Shown piece after piece: positions 1 through 11,000 of a DNA stretch of 64,000 nt. The notes under the pieces were generated by a model. The model was not told the DNA's origin and did not search any database. It saw only the letters and a program-made list of their open reading frames with translations. The stretch comes from Acorus gramineus (taxonomy: Eukaryota > Streptophyta > Magnoliopsida > Acorales > Acoraceae). The translations under genes were made by a program, and so were the position numbers. The stretch's first letter is position 1. Every line of letters starts with the position of its first letter. The stretch spans positions 21,819,615 through 21,883,614 of the forward strand of contig CM060850.1 of NCBI GenBank assembly GCA_030737835.1. Direction: 5' to 3'.

Positions 1-1084
1 CCTGAATTCTCTGAATTGAGATGAAACTGATTCTTTTATAACCATGACATTTCTCTCAATTGTGTGAATTATGCTTCCAACTCATAATCACCATATCCTG
101 AGTGTAGTTAAGAAACCAAAGACAATAAGTCGAGCATTATCAAAGAGATTGGCAGTGTTACAATTCATTTGAAGGTCAATTTGAGAATGTTCACACCAAC
201 AGTGTTTCCATTTGCCCTGATTAGTATATATCCACAGAACATCAGGCAAGATAATATACGACCATTAAGTTGAGCACAAGACCTCATGATCATCAATAGG
301 CATAGAGATCTATTTACTTAGTTTATCTATGTAGTTTTCTTTTACTTATTGAAATTCAAAATAGAGCAATTCAAATGACAGAAATGGATGTGAGAGGACA
401 CAGTCAGTGACCCATCCCATGATAACTTTCTCTCGTTTGTTTAGTCTTTTTCCTATACTTCCTGCATGAATGCTAACAATCCTAGATTTTTGCATAGCTA
501 AATCCAAATTTTGGTTCTGCAAAAAAAGAAATTCTCTTTTCAATCTATAATTTGAGATAATGATATTTCATAACTATATACAAAACAAATACGAAAAATA
601 GGAAACAACAAACAAGAAAAGCAGGGGAAAAATCAATATTTAACATATGGTTTGTCAGAGAGATCTGCCTATATAGAATGATTAATCCATTCAAGCACTA
701 GAAGGAACCATCAAGCCTTTAGTATCTGTAGAATGCAGTGCACAATGCATGAAAAATAAAAGAACATTTATATCTCAAAAACAAATATTTCCACACATTT
801 TAACGTACATATAAGAATGGCATTCAACAAAACCAAACAAACAACATGCACATATCAAAAAAAAAATCCATAATTTCAATCACACAAAACCCTATTCACC
901 AAGGCATAAAGAAAGACAATAGGCAGCAAAAAAAAAAAGACACATTTCATCACCCTCTTCTTCTCCCCTTTTTCACAAAATCTTTCTCTCCCCCTAAATC
1001 AAACAAATAAACAAACAAATCCTCCCCAAAACAATGGATTTCTTCACATAAAAGCATCAACAACAACATCGGCTCCAACAATAC
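1..1084. other. AT-rich DNA without a recognisable gene
   Basis: No convincing coding exon, RNA gene or transposon terminus was seen here on either strand. If the weak exon at 1085-1243 is real, this stretch is the intron that follows it on the minus strand, because that exon ends in a GT donor at 1084-1083. The longest open frames are short and lack any recognisable protein motif. Confidence 0.4.
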
Positions 1085-1243
1085 CTTGGGATCGTCGACG
1101 TTGAAGGTCTGCACGGAGAGGATGATGGCGGCGAGCAAGAGAGCGAGAGCGGACGACTGGGGGGGGGGGAGGGGGTGGTCCACGGTGAGAGGGGTGAGAG
1201 ATTTAGGGTTTCTTAGGTCTGAGAGGGGTTTTGCTGTTTCCAA
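1085..1243 (-). CDS. Possible N-terminal exon of a minus-strand gene (unknown protein)
   Basis: On the minus strand this stretch reads as an open frame with a proline-rich part followed by a hydrophobic run (SALALLLAAIILSVQTF) that could be a membrane segment or signal anchor. It then meets a good splice donor (AAG followed by GTATTG) at the 1085/1084 boundary. The local GC content is much higher than its surroundings, as is common for plant first exons. Against it, no ATG opens the frame: the frame begins with TTG just after a stop. A run of Cs near 1161-1170 is also a place where a miscounted base would change the frame. The rest of the gene would lie to the left, outside the window. The family is not recognised. 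Confidence 0.25.
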
Positions 1244-1463
1244 TTAGTTGTATTTTAAAAGGGTTGGGTTGGTGTGCATTGAACATTAGGTTTCCAATTA
1301 TATAAGTGGGGTGTTTAAAAAAAATGGTGCGCACCCCAATTTGAGGGGTGCAATTAGAGGCACCCAAATTTAAGACGTGGGCTGGATTTCGAGAGATCCG
1401 TTTAAGACATAAAAAACACAGCAATACCCGTTTAAAATAAAATATAAAATAAAAATTTCAGAA

Positions 1464-1750
1464 TGTTGTAAACTAAATAGAATATGAATACATAAGAGTA
1501 TATAAACAAAACACACAAGTATATAGAGAAGAGAAGTAGAGAGAGATTTTTATTCTTCTTGTGTTGGTTATAGAATACATGAGAAACCCTTCTATTTATA
1601 GGGTGCATAGAGGAATCCCAAAGGTGGGGAGTTACAAGTCTATAGAGGTGAGGGGGAGATAGTGGGGCAATAATGGTGAGTGTTATGGAATAGAAGAGTG
1701 GGGGAGGTTATGGCTTGGAGGAGTGGTGGTTATCCACTATATTCACAACA
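1464..1750 (-). repeat. 3' LTR of copia A
   Basis: Left copy of the LTR. It begins TGTTGTAAAC and ends TTCACAACA on the plus strand, and matches 7022-7309 at roughly 96% by eye. It faces the purine tract at 1751. Confidence 0.93.
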
Positions 1751-2108
1751 CTCCCCCTTGGATGACCACCGCGCTAAGAAAATTATCTCATTAAAACCTT
1801 GCTTGGAAAACCCAATGAAAATAAACCAAAGCGAATGAAAAAAAGTACAATGTAACTTAGTCGTATAATAGTGTATGCGTTTGACACTGCCTCATTAAAA
1901 CCTTGCCAGGAAAACCCAATGGGACAAAACCTAGGCGAAGGAAAAAGAGTACAGTTCGCAAAATGTCATAAAAATTACTCCCCCTCATAAGTACAAGATT
2001 TCAAGAATTTTGGTCGCAAACTCATCGCATCCCGATTTCATACACCAACTTCTTGAATGTTGATGTCGACAAAGCTTTAGTAAACAAATCTGCAAGATTG
2101 TCCTTTGA

Positions 2109-5100
2109 CTAAATTTGTTGAACATCAATTTCATGTCTCTGCTGGAGCTCATGAGTGTAAAAGAATTTTGGAGAAATATGCTTCGTTCTATCACCCTTGA
2201 TATATCCCCCTTTGATTTGAGCAATGCATGCTGCATTGTCTTCATATATAGTTGTTGGAACATCTGTAATGCGAGATAGTCCGCATGTAGTACGAATATG
2301 ATGAACCAAAGACCTTATCCACACGCATTCCCGGCTTGCTTCGTGGAGTGCAAGAATCTCAGAGTGGTTAGAAGACGTGGCGACCAAAGTCTGTTTCGTA
2401 GATCGCCAAGAGATTGTTGTGCCACCGCAAGTGAATACATAGCCTGTTTGTGAGCGAGCCTTGTGAGGATCTGAAAGATATCCTGAATCTACATAACCCT
2501 TTAGTTGTGCACCATTATTGGAATCCTTTGCATAGAATAGACCTATGTCTGACGTTCCACGAAGATAACGAAAAATGTGCTTCACACCATTCCAATGCCT
2601 TCGAGTTGGTGCAGAGCTAAATCTGACCAATAAATTAACTGAAAATGCAATGTCAGGTCTAGTGCATTGGGCCAAATATAATAAGGCACCAATTCACTAA
2701 GATATGGTACTTTAGGATCAAGAAGATTTTCAGTATCTTCTTTTGGACGAAAAGGGTCCTTCTTTGGGTCAAGTAACCTTACTACCATTGGAGTACTTAA
2801 TGGATGACATTTGTCCATATTAAAACGCTTCAGGATTTTTTCAACATATGTTGTTTGATGAACAAGTATCCCATTTGAACTTTGCTCAATTTGCAAGCCG
2901 AGACAGTATCTTGTTTTTCCAAGATCTTTCATTTCAAACTCCTTTTTCAGATATTCGGAAGCCTTTTCGAGCTCTTCAGGAGTCCCAATTAGATTAATAT
3001 CATCAACATATACTGCAATAATGGTAAATCCAAGTTCCGTTTTCTTAATAAATACACAGGGGCATATTGGATCATTGACATATCCTTCTTTTATTAAGTA
3101 CTCACTAAGACGGTTATACCACATTCGTCCAGATTGCTTTAATCCATACAAGGATCGTCTTAGCTTGATTGAGTACATGTTTCATGGTTTTGCTTCAGGC
3201 AATTTTAGTCCTTCAGGAACTTTCATATAAATGTCAGTATCTAATTTTCCATATAAATATGCAGTAACCACATCCATTAGCTGCATGTCAAGTCCTTCTG
3301 AGACTACAAGATTAATTAAATACCGAAATGTGATTGTGTCCATCACAGGAGAATATGTCTCTTCAAAATCTATCCCAGGTCTCTGCAGGAAACCCTGTGC
3401 CACAAGACGAGCTTTGTATCTAACAATGTCGTTTCTTTCATTTCGTTTTCTCGCAAACACCCATTTACATCCTACTGGTTTAACACCTTCAGGGGTTAGG
3501 ACTACTGATCCAAATACTTGGTGTTTTGCAAGTGAATCCAATTCTGTTTGAATAGCAGCTTTCCATTGTGGCCAACAATTTTTTCGTCTGCATTCATCCA
3601 CTGAACGTGGTTCTAAATCATTATCTGAAATGATTTCTGTAGCTACTGCAAATGAGAATATATCATCAACAAGCACTTGCTTTCGATCCCACAATATTTG
3701 TGAATTTGCATAATTTATGAAAATTTCTTCATTTCCATGTACTTGTTCTTCATGCACGGGCGTCACTTCAGGGACGTCAGTCTCTTCGGGGACTTGTGTC
3801 ACTTCAGGGGCTTCTTCCTCTGTAGGAGTTATTATTGTGGGTCTTTCAAGTGTTTCATACTCTTCTAGAGAATTATTCTTCATTGTTTTTCTCCTTCGGG
3901 GAGCTAAATCTTTTGAGCCTATAGGTCTTCTATGCTTCAGGCGTGTTTTTGTTGATTCATTAGCCGGCATATTAACAGTTTTTTCTATTGGAACATTAAT
4001 TCGAGCTGGAGTATTAGCAGCTGGAATATGTGATTTCATCACTTTTGCTGCATCATTGAATGCATTTGGCAATTGATGCGCAATTCTTTGAAGATGGGTG
4101 ATTCTTTGCACTTTAGTTTCACATTGATTAGTGCGAGGATCAAGATGAGACAAAGATGGAGTTTGCCATGTAAGTTCACGTCGTTCTTCTGGCGACGGAT
4201 TTTCTCCCCCTAACGACGGGAATATTGTCTCATCAAAATGATAATCCGCAAATCGAGCGGTAAAAACATCCCTGTCAATTGTTCAAGATATCTTATAATA
4301 GAAGGAGAATCAAAGCTTACATAAATTCCCAATCGACGTTGAGGGCCCATTTTAGTTCGTTGTGTAGGGGTAATAGGAACTTGTACAGCACAACAAAAAA
4401 TTCGAAGATGTGAAATATTTGGTTGATGACCCAGTACGAGCTGTAAAGGGGAATATTGATGATAAGCAGTTGGCCGAAGGTGAACTAATGCTGCTGCATG
4501 CAATATAGCGTGACCCCAAGCTGAAACGGGTAATTTTGTCCTCAAAAGCATAGGACGTGCAATTAGCTGAAGATGCTTAATAAATGATTCAGCTAATCCA
4601 TTTTGGGTGTGCACATGAGCAACAGAGTGTTCAACATCGATGCCATGCGACATACAATAGTCGTTAAAAGTTTTCGATGTGAATTCACCAGCTCCATCAA
4701 GGCGTATTGACTTTATAGGATAATCTGAAAAATGAGACTGTAATCAGATTATCTGAGCAAGTAGTCTTGCAAATGCAGCATTCCGAGTGGATAATAGACA
4801 AACATGCGACCATCTAGCAGATGCGTCTATCAATACCATAAAATACTTGAATGGTCCACATTGGGGGTGGGGGGGGGATTGGGCCACATATATCCCCTTG
4901 GATTCTTTGCAAAAATGTTAGTGACTCAACATTAACTTTTGTAGGAGATGGTCTAACTATCAGTTTTCCTTGTGAGCACGAAGTGCATTGATAGTGATTA
5001 GGTAAAAAACTTTTGTAGGAGATGGTCTAACTATCAATTTTCCTTGTGAGCACGAAGTGCATTGATAGTGATTAGGTAAAAAAATCTTCTGGTTCTTTAA

Positions 5101-6091
5101 CGAATGCCCAAATGAATTATCAATTATTCGACGCATCATTGTAGATCCTGGATGCCCGAGACGATCATGTCAAAGTGTAAAAATATCTAAATCATAGAAC
5201 TTCTGGTTCATTACAGCATATGATTCCATTGTTTTTATGGTTGTATAATACAACCCAGATGAGAAAGCATGAAGTTTCTCTAATATATGTTTTTGGCCTG
5301 AAACAATTGAAGTAATGCATAAATACTCCATATTGTTTTCATTGATAGTCTCAATATGATATCCATTAAGACAGATATCCTTAAAACTTAGCAGATTTCT
5401 TCTGGATCTTGCTGAATATAATGCATCATTAATACAAAATTTTGTACCTCCTGGTAATATTATATTTGCTCTTCCGGAGCCTTCAATTAATTTTGTAGTA
5501 CCAGAAATGGTATTAACATTTGCATTGATTAATGTCAATGTCGAGAAATATTGTTTATTTCGTAGGATCGTATGTGTTGTAGCGCTGTTTGCTAGACAAA
5601 TGTCACCAACCATAACCATTATTGTAAAAAAAAATATGAAATAAATAAGATAAATATAAAAATAAGAAAAATGGATTTTAGATAACAAAGAAAAATTATA
5701 ATTATAAAAATTATAAAAGTTTGATCGTACATCAGGTACGTGACCATATTTTTAAGCACCAAATACATAACAATCATTTTCCTTGTGTTAGGGGTTTGTT
5801 CTGCAACCCTTTTCCCTTCAATTATGCTTTTGTTTAATAGCAAATCACTTCTAGTGATTTGAGATATTTTACAAACTCTATGATTGTTGTACTTTCAACT
5901 ATATAAATCATGATCTCATCATTCATGACCACAACTTCCATGGCGAACATAAAATAAAATGCATTTACTTCGGGTAATGATGCTATGCCATTGAGTTGAG
6001 TTATATGATATTTTAAAAAAATCGTTCGGCAACGAGAATATATAAAATTGATGTTCTCAATATTGCTACAACTGGAGCATATTTGATGCAT
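2109..6091 (-). pseudogene. gag-pol remnants of copia A
   Basis: Minus-strand conceptual protein carries copia pol landmarks. RNase H (ADAS-like region, YEDNAACIAQ and TKHISPKFFYTHEL) lies near 2110-2670. Reverse transcriptase lies at about 2580-3850 and includes LYGLKQSGRMWYNRL, the YVDD box (AVYVDDINLIG) and GCKWVFARK. Integrase lies near 4200-4900 and includes HTQNGLAESFIKHLQ. A protease and gag-pre-integrase-like stretch lies near 5170-5690. In life this would supply particle proteins, reverse transcription and integration. It is a broken fossil with several breaks. Confidence 0.88.
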
Positions 6092-6204
6092 AATGGCCGG
6101 TGGACCTTTGTCAATGAGGTATTAATCTTTAAATCCTCTTCATTATGATGATGATGGTGAAATCTAATCATAATTTACATGTTCCTGCTGGGATACATGG
6201 ATCC

Positions 6205-6520
6205 TTTTTTTTTATTTGGTCCTTCAAGGACCCGAAAAATATATCATATAACTTTTGTTTGGTCCTACAGGGACATGAGCAATCATGATTTGTGTATATA
6301 TATCCTTCAGGGATAAAAATTATACGGTCCTTCAGAGACACATTCTAATCATATCTTTCACATGATCCTCCAAGGATCCATGTAATAATTTTTGTAGTCC
6401 TTCAGAGATAGAATAAAATTTGCATGGTCTTATTGGAACACATTATTCATAACTTTTACATGGTCCTTCAGGGATCCATGTAAATACAATTTTTGTATGA
6501 TCCTATAGGGACACATGACA
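6205..6520 (-). repeat. Dispersed short hairpin motif array in copia A leader
   Basis: About nine copies of a motif close to GGTCCTTCAGGGACAC recur every 30 to 50 bp. The core TCCTTCAGGGA is an imperfect inverted repeat, so each copy can fold into a small stem. The array lies between the primer-site end and the gag-like region, which corresponds to the untranslated leader of the element's RNA. No function can be read from sequence alone. Confidence 0.6.
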
Positions 6521-7021
6521 TTGTAACATTAAAATGAATCTCAAATCAAATATAAATATCAAATTAATTGATATTTGTGAGAACTTTTGGTTCTACACAT
6601 AGATGTATAATATTTAAATTTTAATAAAAGATGACAAACATGGAACAGTTACATGAAAAATAAATAATCAAATGATAGATGCCGCATACTGTTGCATGAG
6701 AAAATTGCATACTAGTTTTCATAAATTAATCATATCATAACATATGTATGGAAAATTTTCACAGGGATTACATGCATGGAAAATAAAAGATAGATGTATA
6801 CATTACATCAGATGAAAATAAAAGATAGATGTATACAGGTTCTACACATAATTTGCATACGGTTCCATGCATATTGAAAAAAATAATAATCATATGTATG
6901 TAATAGATGATTTACATAAAAATACATAACATCAAGGGAGAGTATATTTTTGATATAGATCATTAAGAACCCATCGATACAAACCTTTCTCTTTAATAAG
7001 GGGCTTTTCGTGCTGATAACG

Positions 7022-7309
7022 TGTTGTAAACTAAATAGAATATGAATACATAAGAGTATATAAACAAAGCACACAAGTATATAGAGAAGAGAAGTAGAGA
7101 GATATTCTTATTCTTCTTGTGTTGGTTGATGGAATACAAGAGAAACCCTTCTATTTATAGGGTGTATAGAGGAATCCCAAAGGTGGGGAGTTACAAGTCT
7201 ATAGAGGTGAGGGGGACATAGTGGGGCAATAATAGTGAGTGTTATGGAATAGAAGAGTGAGAGAGGTTATGGCTTGGAGAAGTGGTGGTTATCCACTATA
7301 TTCACAACA
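7022..7309 (-). repeat. 5' LTR of copia A
   Basis: Right copy of the LTR, promoter-bearing for a minus-strand element. It ends only about 35 bp before the likely MSL1 leader exon and points away from MSL1. Confidence 0.93.
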
Positions 7310-7344
7310 CATAATTATTTTTGGTTTATTTTTTTGGAAGAAAA

Positions 7345-7463
7345 AAACATGACTTGGAGCTTACTCAAGAAATCACCGTGGTCTTGAAAGCATTCCCCGC
7401 TTCCAGAATTTCGTTTTCTCTGTAGTAACTGTCGATGGTTCTTCGGCGATTCGATACGCGCAG
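7345..7463 (+). other. MSL1: Probable 5' untranslated exon of MSL1
   Basis: The stretch lies just right of copia A and ends with a clear donor (GCGCAG followed by GTTCTCTC) at 7463/7464. The next plausible acceptors are at 7824 (GATTCGCAG) and 7925 (TTACATTGCAG), both ahead of the MSL1 start codon. A leader intron therefore fits, though the transcription start is a guess. The stretch from 7464 to 7824 is AT-rich with no other feature. Confidence 0.4.
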
Positions 7464-7824
7464 GTTCTCTCTATCTGATCGTTCTAATTGAGTTTTCAGA
7501 GCTGATTATGATTGTTCTCTTATTATGCAATCTATTTGTAGAAAGTTTGTTTGATGATGTTCGGTTTGATGTGCTAAATCGCTGATAATAAATAAAGAAA
7601 AGATAACTGGGACAAGGTAACGAAGTTTTAAATGTGGGGCAATGTTGAATCTGCGCAATCATGGAAAAATTGGCTGTCAGTGTCGGCTGATGTGAAAAGG
7701 CAGAGAAAAATGAAGAGCAGCATTTGCTATACGCCAATACCCATTTTGATCCCGTACTGTTTTTACTCTAATTTTTTTTTTTTTTAATTTCTGAATAATA
7801 TTATGCTGAATTGTTGATTCGCAG

Positions 7825-8009
7825 TTTAATAACACCAAGCTATGGCAGGTTTTTTTGAAAATTTTTTATTGAGCATCTTTTTTGTATCCTGCCCCTCTAA
7901 CTTGTTCTTAATGGTTTACATTGCAGAAAGAAAATTGATTCACCAAGAAGTAGCAGACTTGCAGAAAATTGATTTGGAGAGAGATTTAATAACACCAAGC
8001 TATGGCAGG
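7825..8009 (+). repeat. 25-bp direct repeat that duplicates the MSL1 start context
   Basis: Bases 7825-7849 and 7985-8009 are identical. Both contain ACACCAAGCTATGGCAGG, so the real MSL1 ATG (8002) has an upstream twin at 7842. The first copy starts exactly after a CAG acceptor at 7822-7824. Its GGCAG is followed by GTTTTTTT, which could act as a donor. The ATG at 7842 opens a 69-codon frame that ends at 8051 and overlaps the MSL1 start out of frame. Confidence 0.85.
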
Positions 8010-11000
8010 AATCAGAACCTTGTTTATGAGGTCATTTGGTGCTGCCTTTAATCCTACTGCTAAAATGCCATCTGTTCGACTGCGAAATTCGTATATGATC
8101 TTTTCAAGAAACTTCCACATCCTACCTAGGTCATCATGTCTGAATCCAATTCCTATGCGCTTTGTGAAAGATCAGCCATTTCTGGGTTTTTTGGGCAATA
8201 TGAACACAAATATGATGCCAAATTCAGCAAACACTGGACTGCTATATAACAAATCCGATTCCACCAGACTTTTCTCAACAGGATCTTTTCACAAAAGTGG
8301 ATTTGCAAATAATTCACTTCACTCAAGAGGCAGCTTGTTTTCTTTCTGCATGACTGATAAGTTGACAAATCGGACATATGCATCCTATACTGGAAAAACA
8401 GATGGTCCCCATGGGCTGGACATTCCACCTGCAGACACTTTGGGGGAATCAGCTGTTAAAAGTTCTGATATTAGTGGAAATGAATGGGTTTCTAGCTTAA
8501 AGCATGCTTATCAATCCGTAGTTGATGCTGCTGTTTACACAGGGAAAAAGTCTAAAGAGGTATCTGATGAGTTCACTCCTTATGTGCAGCAGTTCTTTGA
8601 ATCACATCCATATATGAAAGATGTTATAGTTCCAGTTGGTGGGACTGTTGTTGGTACGGCATTGGCTTGGTTGGTAATGCCCAGGGTTCTGAGGAGACTT
8701 CACAAGTACACTGTTCAAGGACCTGTTGCATTGTTTGGGAACATGCCTCCGGAAAAGGTATCTTATGAAAAAAGCATGTGGAGTGCTCTGGAAGACCCTG
8801 CACGATATCTTATCACTTTCATGGCTTTCTCTCAGCTGTGAGTCATTACTTGCTGTTATGTGGTTTAATGTTGTCTTGCTTCTTGATAGTTGGTGGGAGG
8901 CTATACTGTTGGATAGTATTGTCAAATTGGTGAGAATAATTTGAGTTTAAGATTTTTATTTCTTTATCTCATGGAAAAAAATTTCCATTCCATAGTCAAC
9001 GAGACAATTCATTTTGTCTCATGAAACTTTATAAATATATGATAGTTTCTCATAAGACTGCCTCCAGCTTTCCTAGTATTAAATTTACTTATGATATCCC
9101 TATTCAACCTGTGCAATAATAGATTTCATAAACATGTACCTCTAAAAACCAACGGTTTTTTTTATTAAATATTCCTCATTTAAATAAAAAAAAAAATCAA
9201 TGTTGGTGTTTTTCTTTTGGATATATTTTTTTTATTATTATTTTGGGGGGGGGGGGGTGTGGTTTTCCGGCTACTTTAGTTGAACTAAGAAAGAAATTGT
9301 ATATTGATTAACATGTAATTCTACTTTCCTATTGGAACAAAGGTTCTGAGATAAACTGTCTAGTGTTGTTTTCTTGTTGTTGATCTACTTTTTTGAAAAT
9401 TATTATAATTATTGTTGTGTTTTGAAAGTGGAGGGTACCACCAAATGTAATATTGCAATCATTAGATGGGTTACATTCAAAATGTGTTTGCATAATCAGG
9501 ATTATTACAGAGGTTTCTATGATGCATTACATCCAAAATGTGTTTTCACAATCAGAGTTACAAAAGTTTTTGAATTTGGTGCTTTATTTTTCAATTACAA
9601 ACGTGCTTGAGATTAAATAAAGAAGATTGAATCTATTTAGAGATCTAATTTATGAAAGGATTAGTCTGAGTATTCCTACCTGGCTATCAGTTAAATATGC
9701 AAAACTCAAAGTGAGTTATAGAGTTTCTTGTAGGGCATGTGTAGATTGAGTTTTATTGACTTCCTATTATGATACATACTGACATATTAATGTAACTGGA
9801 TTATTTCTTGTTTTGGTTTGTGAATTCAACATATACTCAAGGCATGTATGATACATTCTTATTTTCTGCATTTTCTTGCATTTTCTAATCTTTACAGATT
9901 TTTTTATTCGAACTTCTAAAAAATGGCTTGCATACTTTGTGTGATCACCAAAAAATGAATATTCCAATGCAAATGTTCCTAAAGTACCTATGTGGGTGCT
10001 TACCTTATCAATACTGCAAGGAATGCACATCATATGGACTTTCTTAGATATTTTGCTCGGTTCAATACCTTACTAGTTTTCATAAAGTTAATGTTATTTA
10101 TTGTTTTACTGAAAACCTTGTTATATTAAGTATTTTATGTAATATACAGATACACTTCTCATGTATCCTGTTTGTGCATATGATTGTTTGTCTGCATGTG
10201 TTTACACTAATATGCATGCATTTATATGGAAATGAATGAATCTCTGCCTCTTTGTTTGCTGATGCCTTCTTTCTTGTACCTTTGAAGAGCCTTGATAATT
10301 GCACCAACTAGTGTTGCATCTGGATTCATATCTCAAGCTTGGAGTGGAGCAGTTGTGCTTTCATTTATTTGGTTTCTCCATAGATGGAAGACCAACGTAT
10401 TCTCTCATTCTTTATCCAACCGAAGCATAGCAAGTCCTGATCGAGAGAGGCTGTTGGCTTTTGATAAAATATCATCCGTTGGCCTCGTTGTTCTTGGATT
10501 GATGGGATTTGCTGAAGCTTGTGGTGTGGCTGTTCAATCAATATTAACTGTTGGTGGCATAGGAGGTAATTAATGATTTTTGGGTGTCTCTTATTTACAT
10601 GCGAGTTATGAAATTAACTCTCTTGTTTAAATTTGTTTAAGGTTATTTCACATAAAGCATTTTTCCGAGGAATGTAAATTTACAAATCTTACCATTAAAC
10701 AGTGAGGAATATTCTTTAAGTTTGTCTTTTTCTAGGTGCACAAAGCTCAACTAAACCGATTAATCTTCTTCTGTTTATTTTGAGCTTGGCTTTTGGGATG
10801 AATATATAATAAATCATAATTTGAAATTACTTCTCGACTGCTACTCTTTTTTTTTTTTGGTAGGTAATTTTTTTTCTTTCTTGGTCATATCTTCCCCTTA
10901 TCAGCAGACAGCGAGACTTGAACCTAAGTCCTCTCAATAAAGAGAGGGTACATCTCCCATCCTACCAAGATGAGGTTTGGTGACATCATGCATGCTTCTC

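Larger units (their letters stand above)
1464..7309 (-). mobile_element. Ty1/copia LTR retrotransposon fossil (copia A)
   Basis: The element lies in minus orientation. Two near-identical LTRs of about 288 bp bound it, both starting TG and ending CA. Next to the 3' LTR is a purine tract (AAGGGGGAG on the minus strand, from 1751). Next to the 5' LTR is a TTATCAGCACG-type primer-site sequence of the kind seen in plant copia elements. Flanking 5-mers CAGAA and CATAA match at four of five bases and may be a decayed target duplication. Parts in minus-strand order are a leader with hairpin motifs, a gag-like region, protease, integrase, reverse transcriptase and RNase H, which is the copia order. 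By eye the LTRs differ at about 4%, making it the oldest of the two-LTR copia copies here apart from the TRIM. It is broken, with several breaks. Confidence 0.93.

Noticed and set aside
7842-8051. 69-codon frame as the MSL1 start
   Set aside because: It ends before the channel domains. The ATG at 8002 gives the MSL1-like presequence and continuous protein. It is kept only as a possible upstream frame.
10860-10990. A tRNA gene on the minus strand
   Set aside because: A and B boxes are present but no cloverleaf. Poly(A) tail and target duplications identify a SINE.
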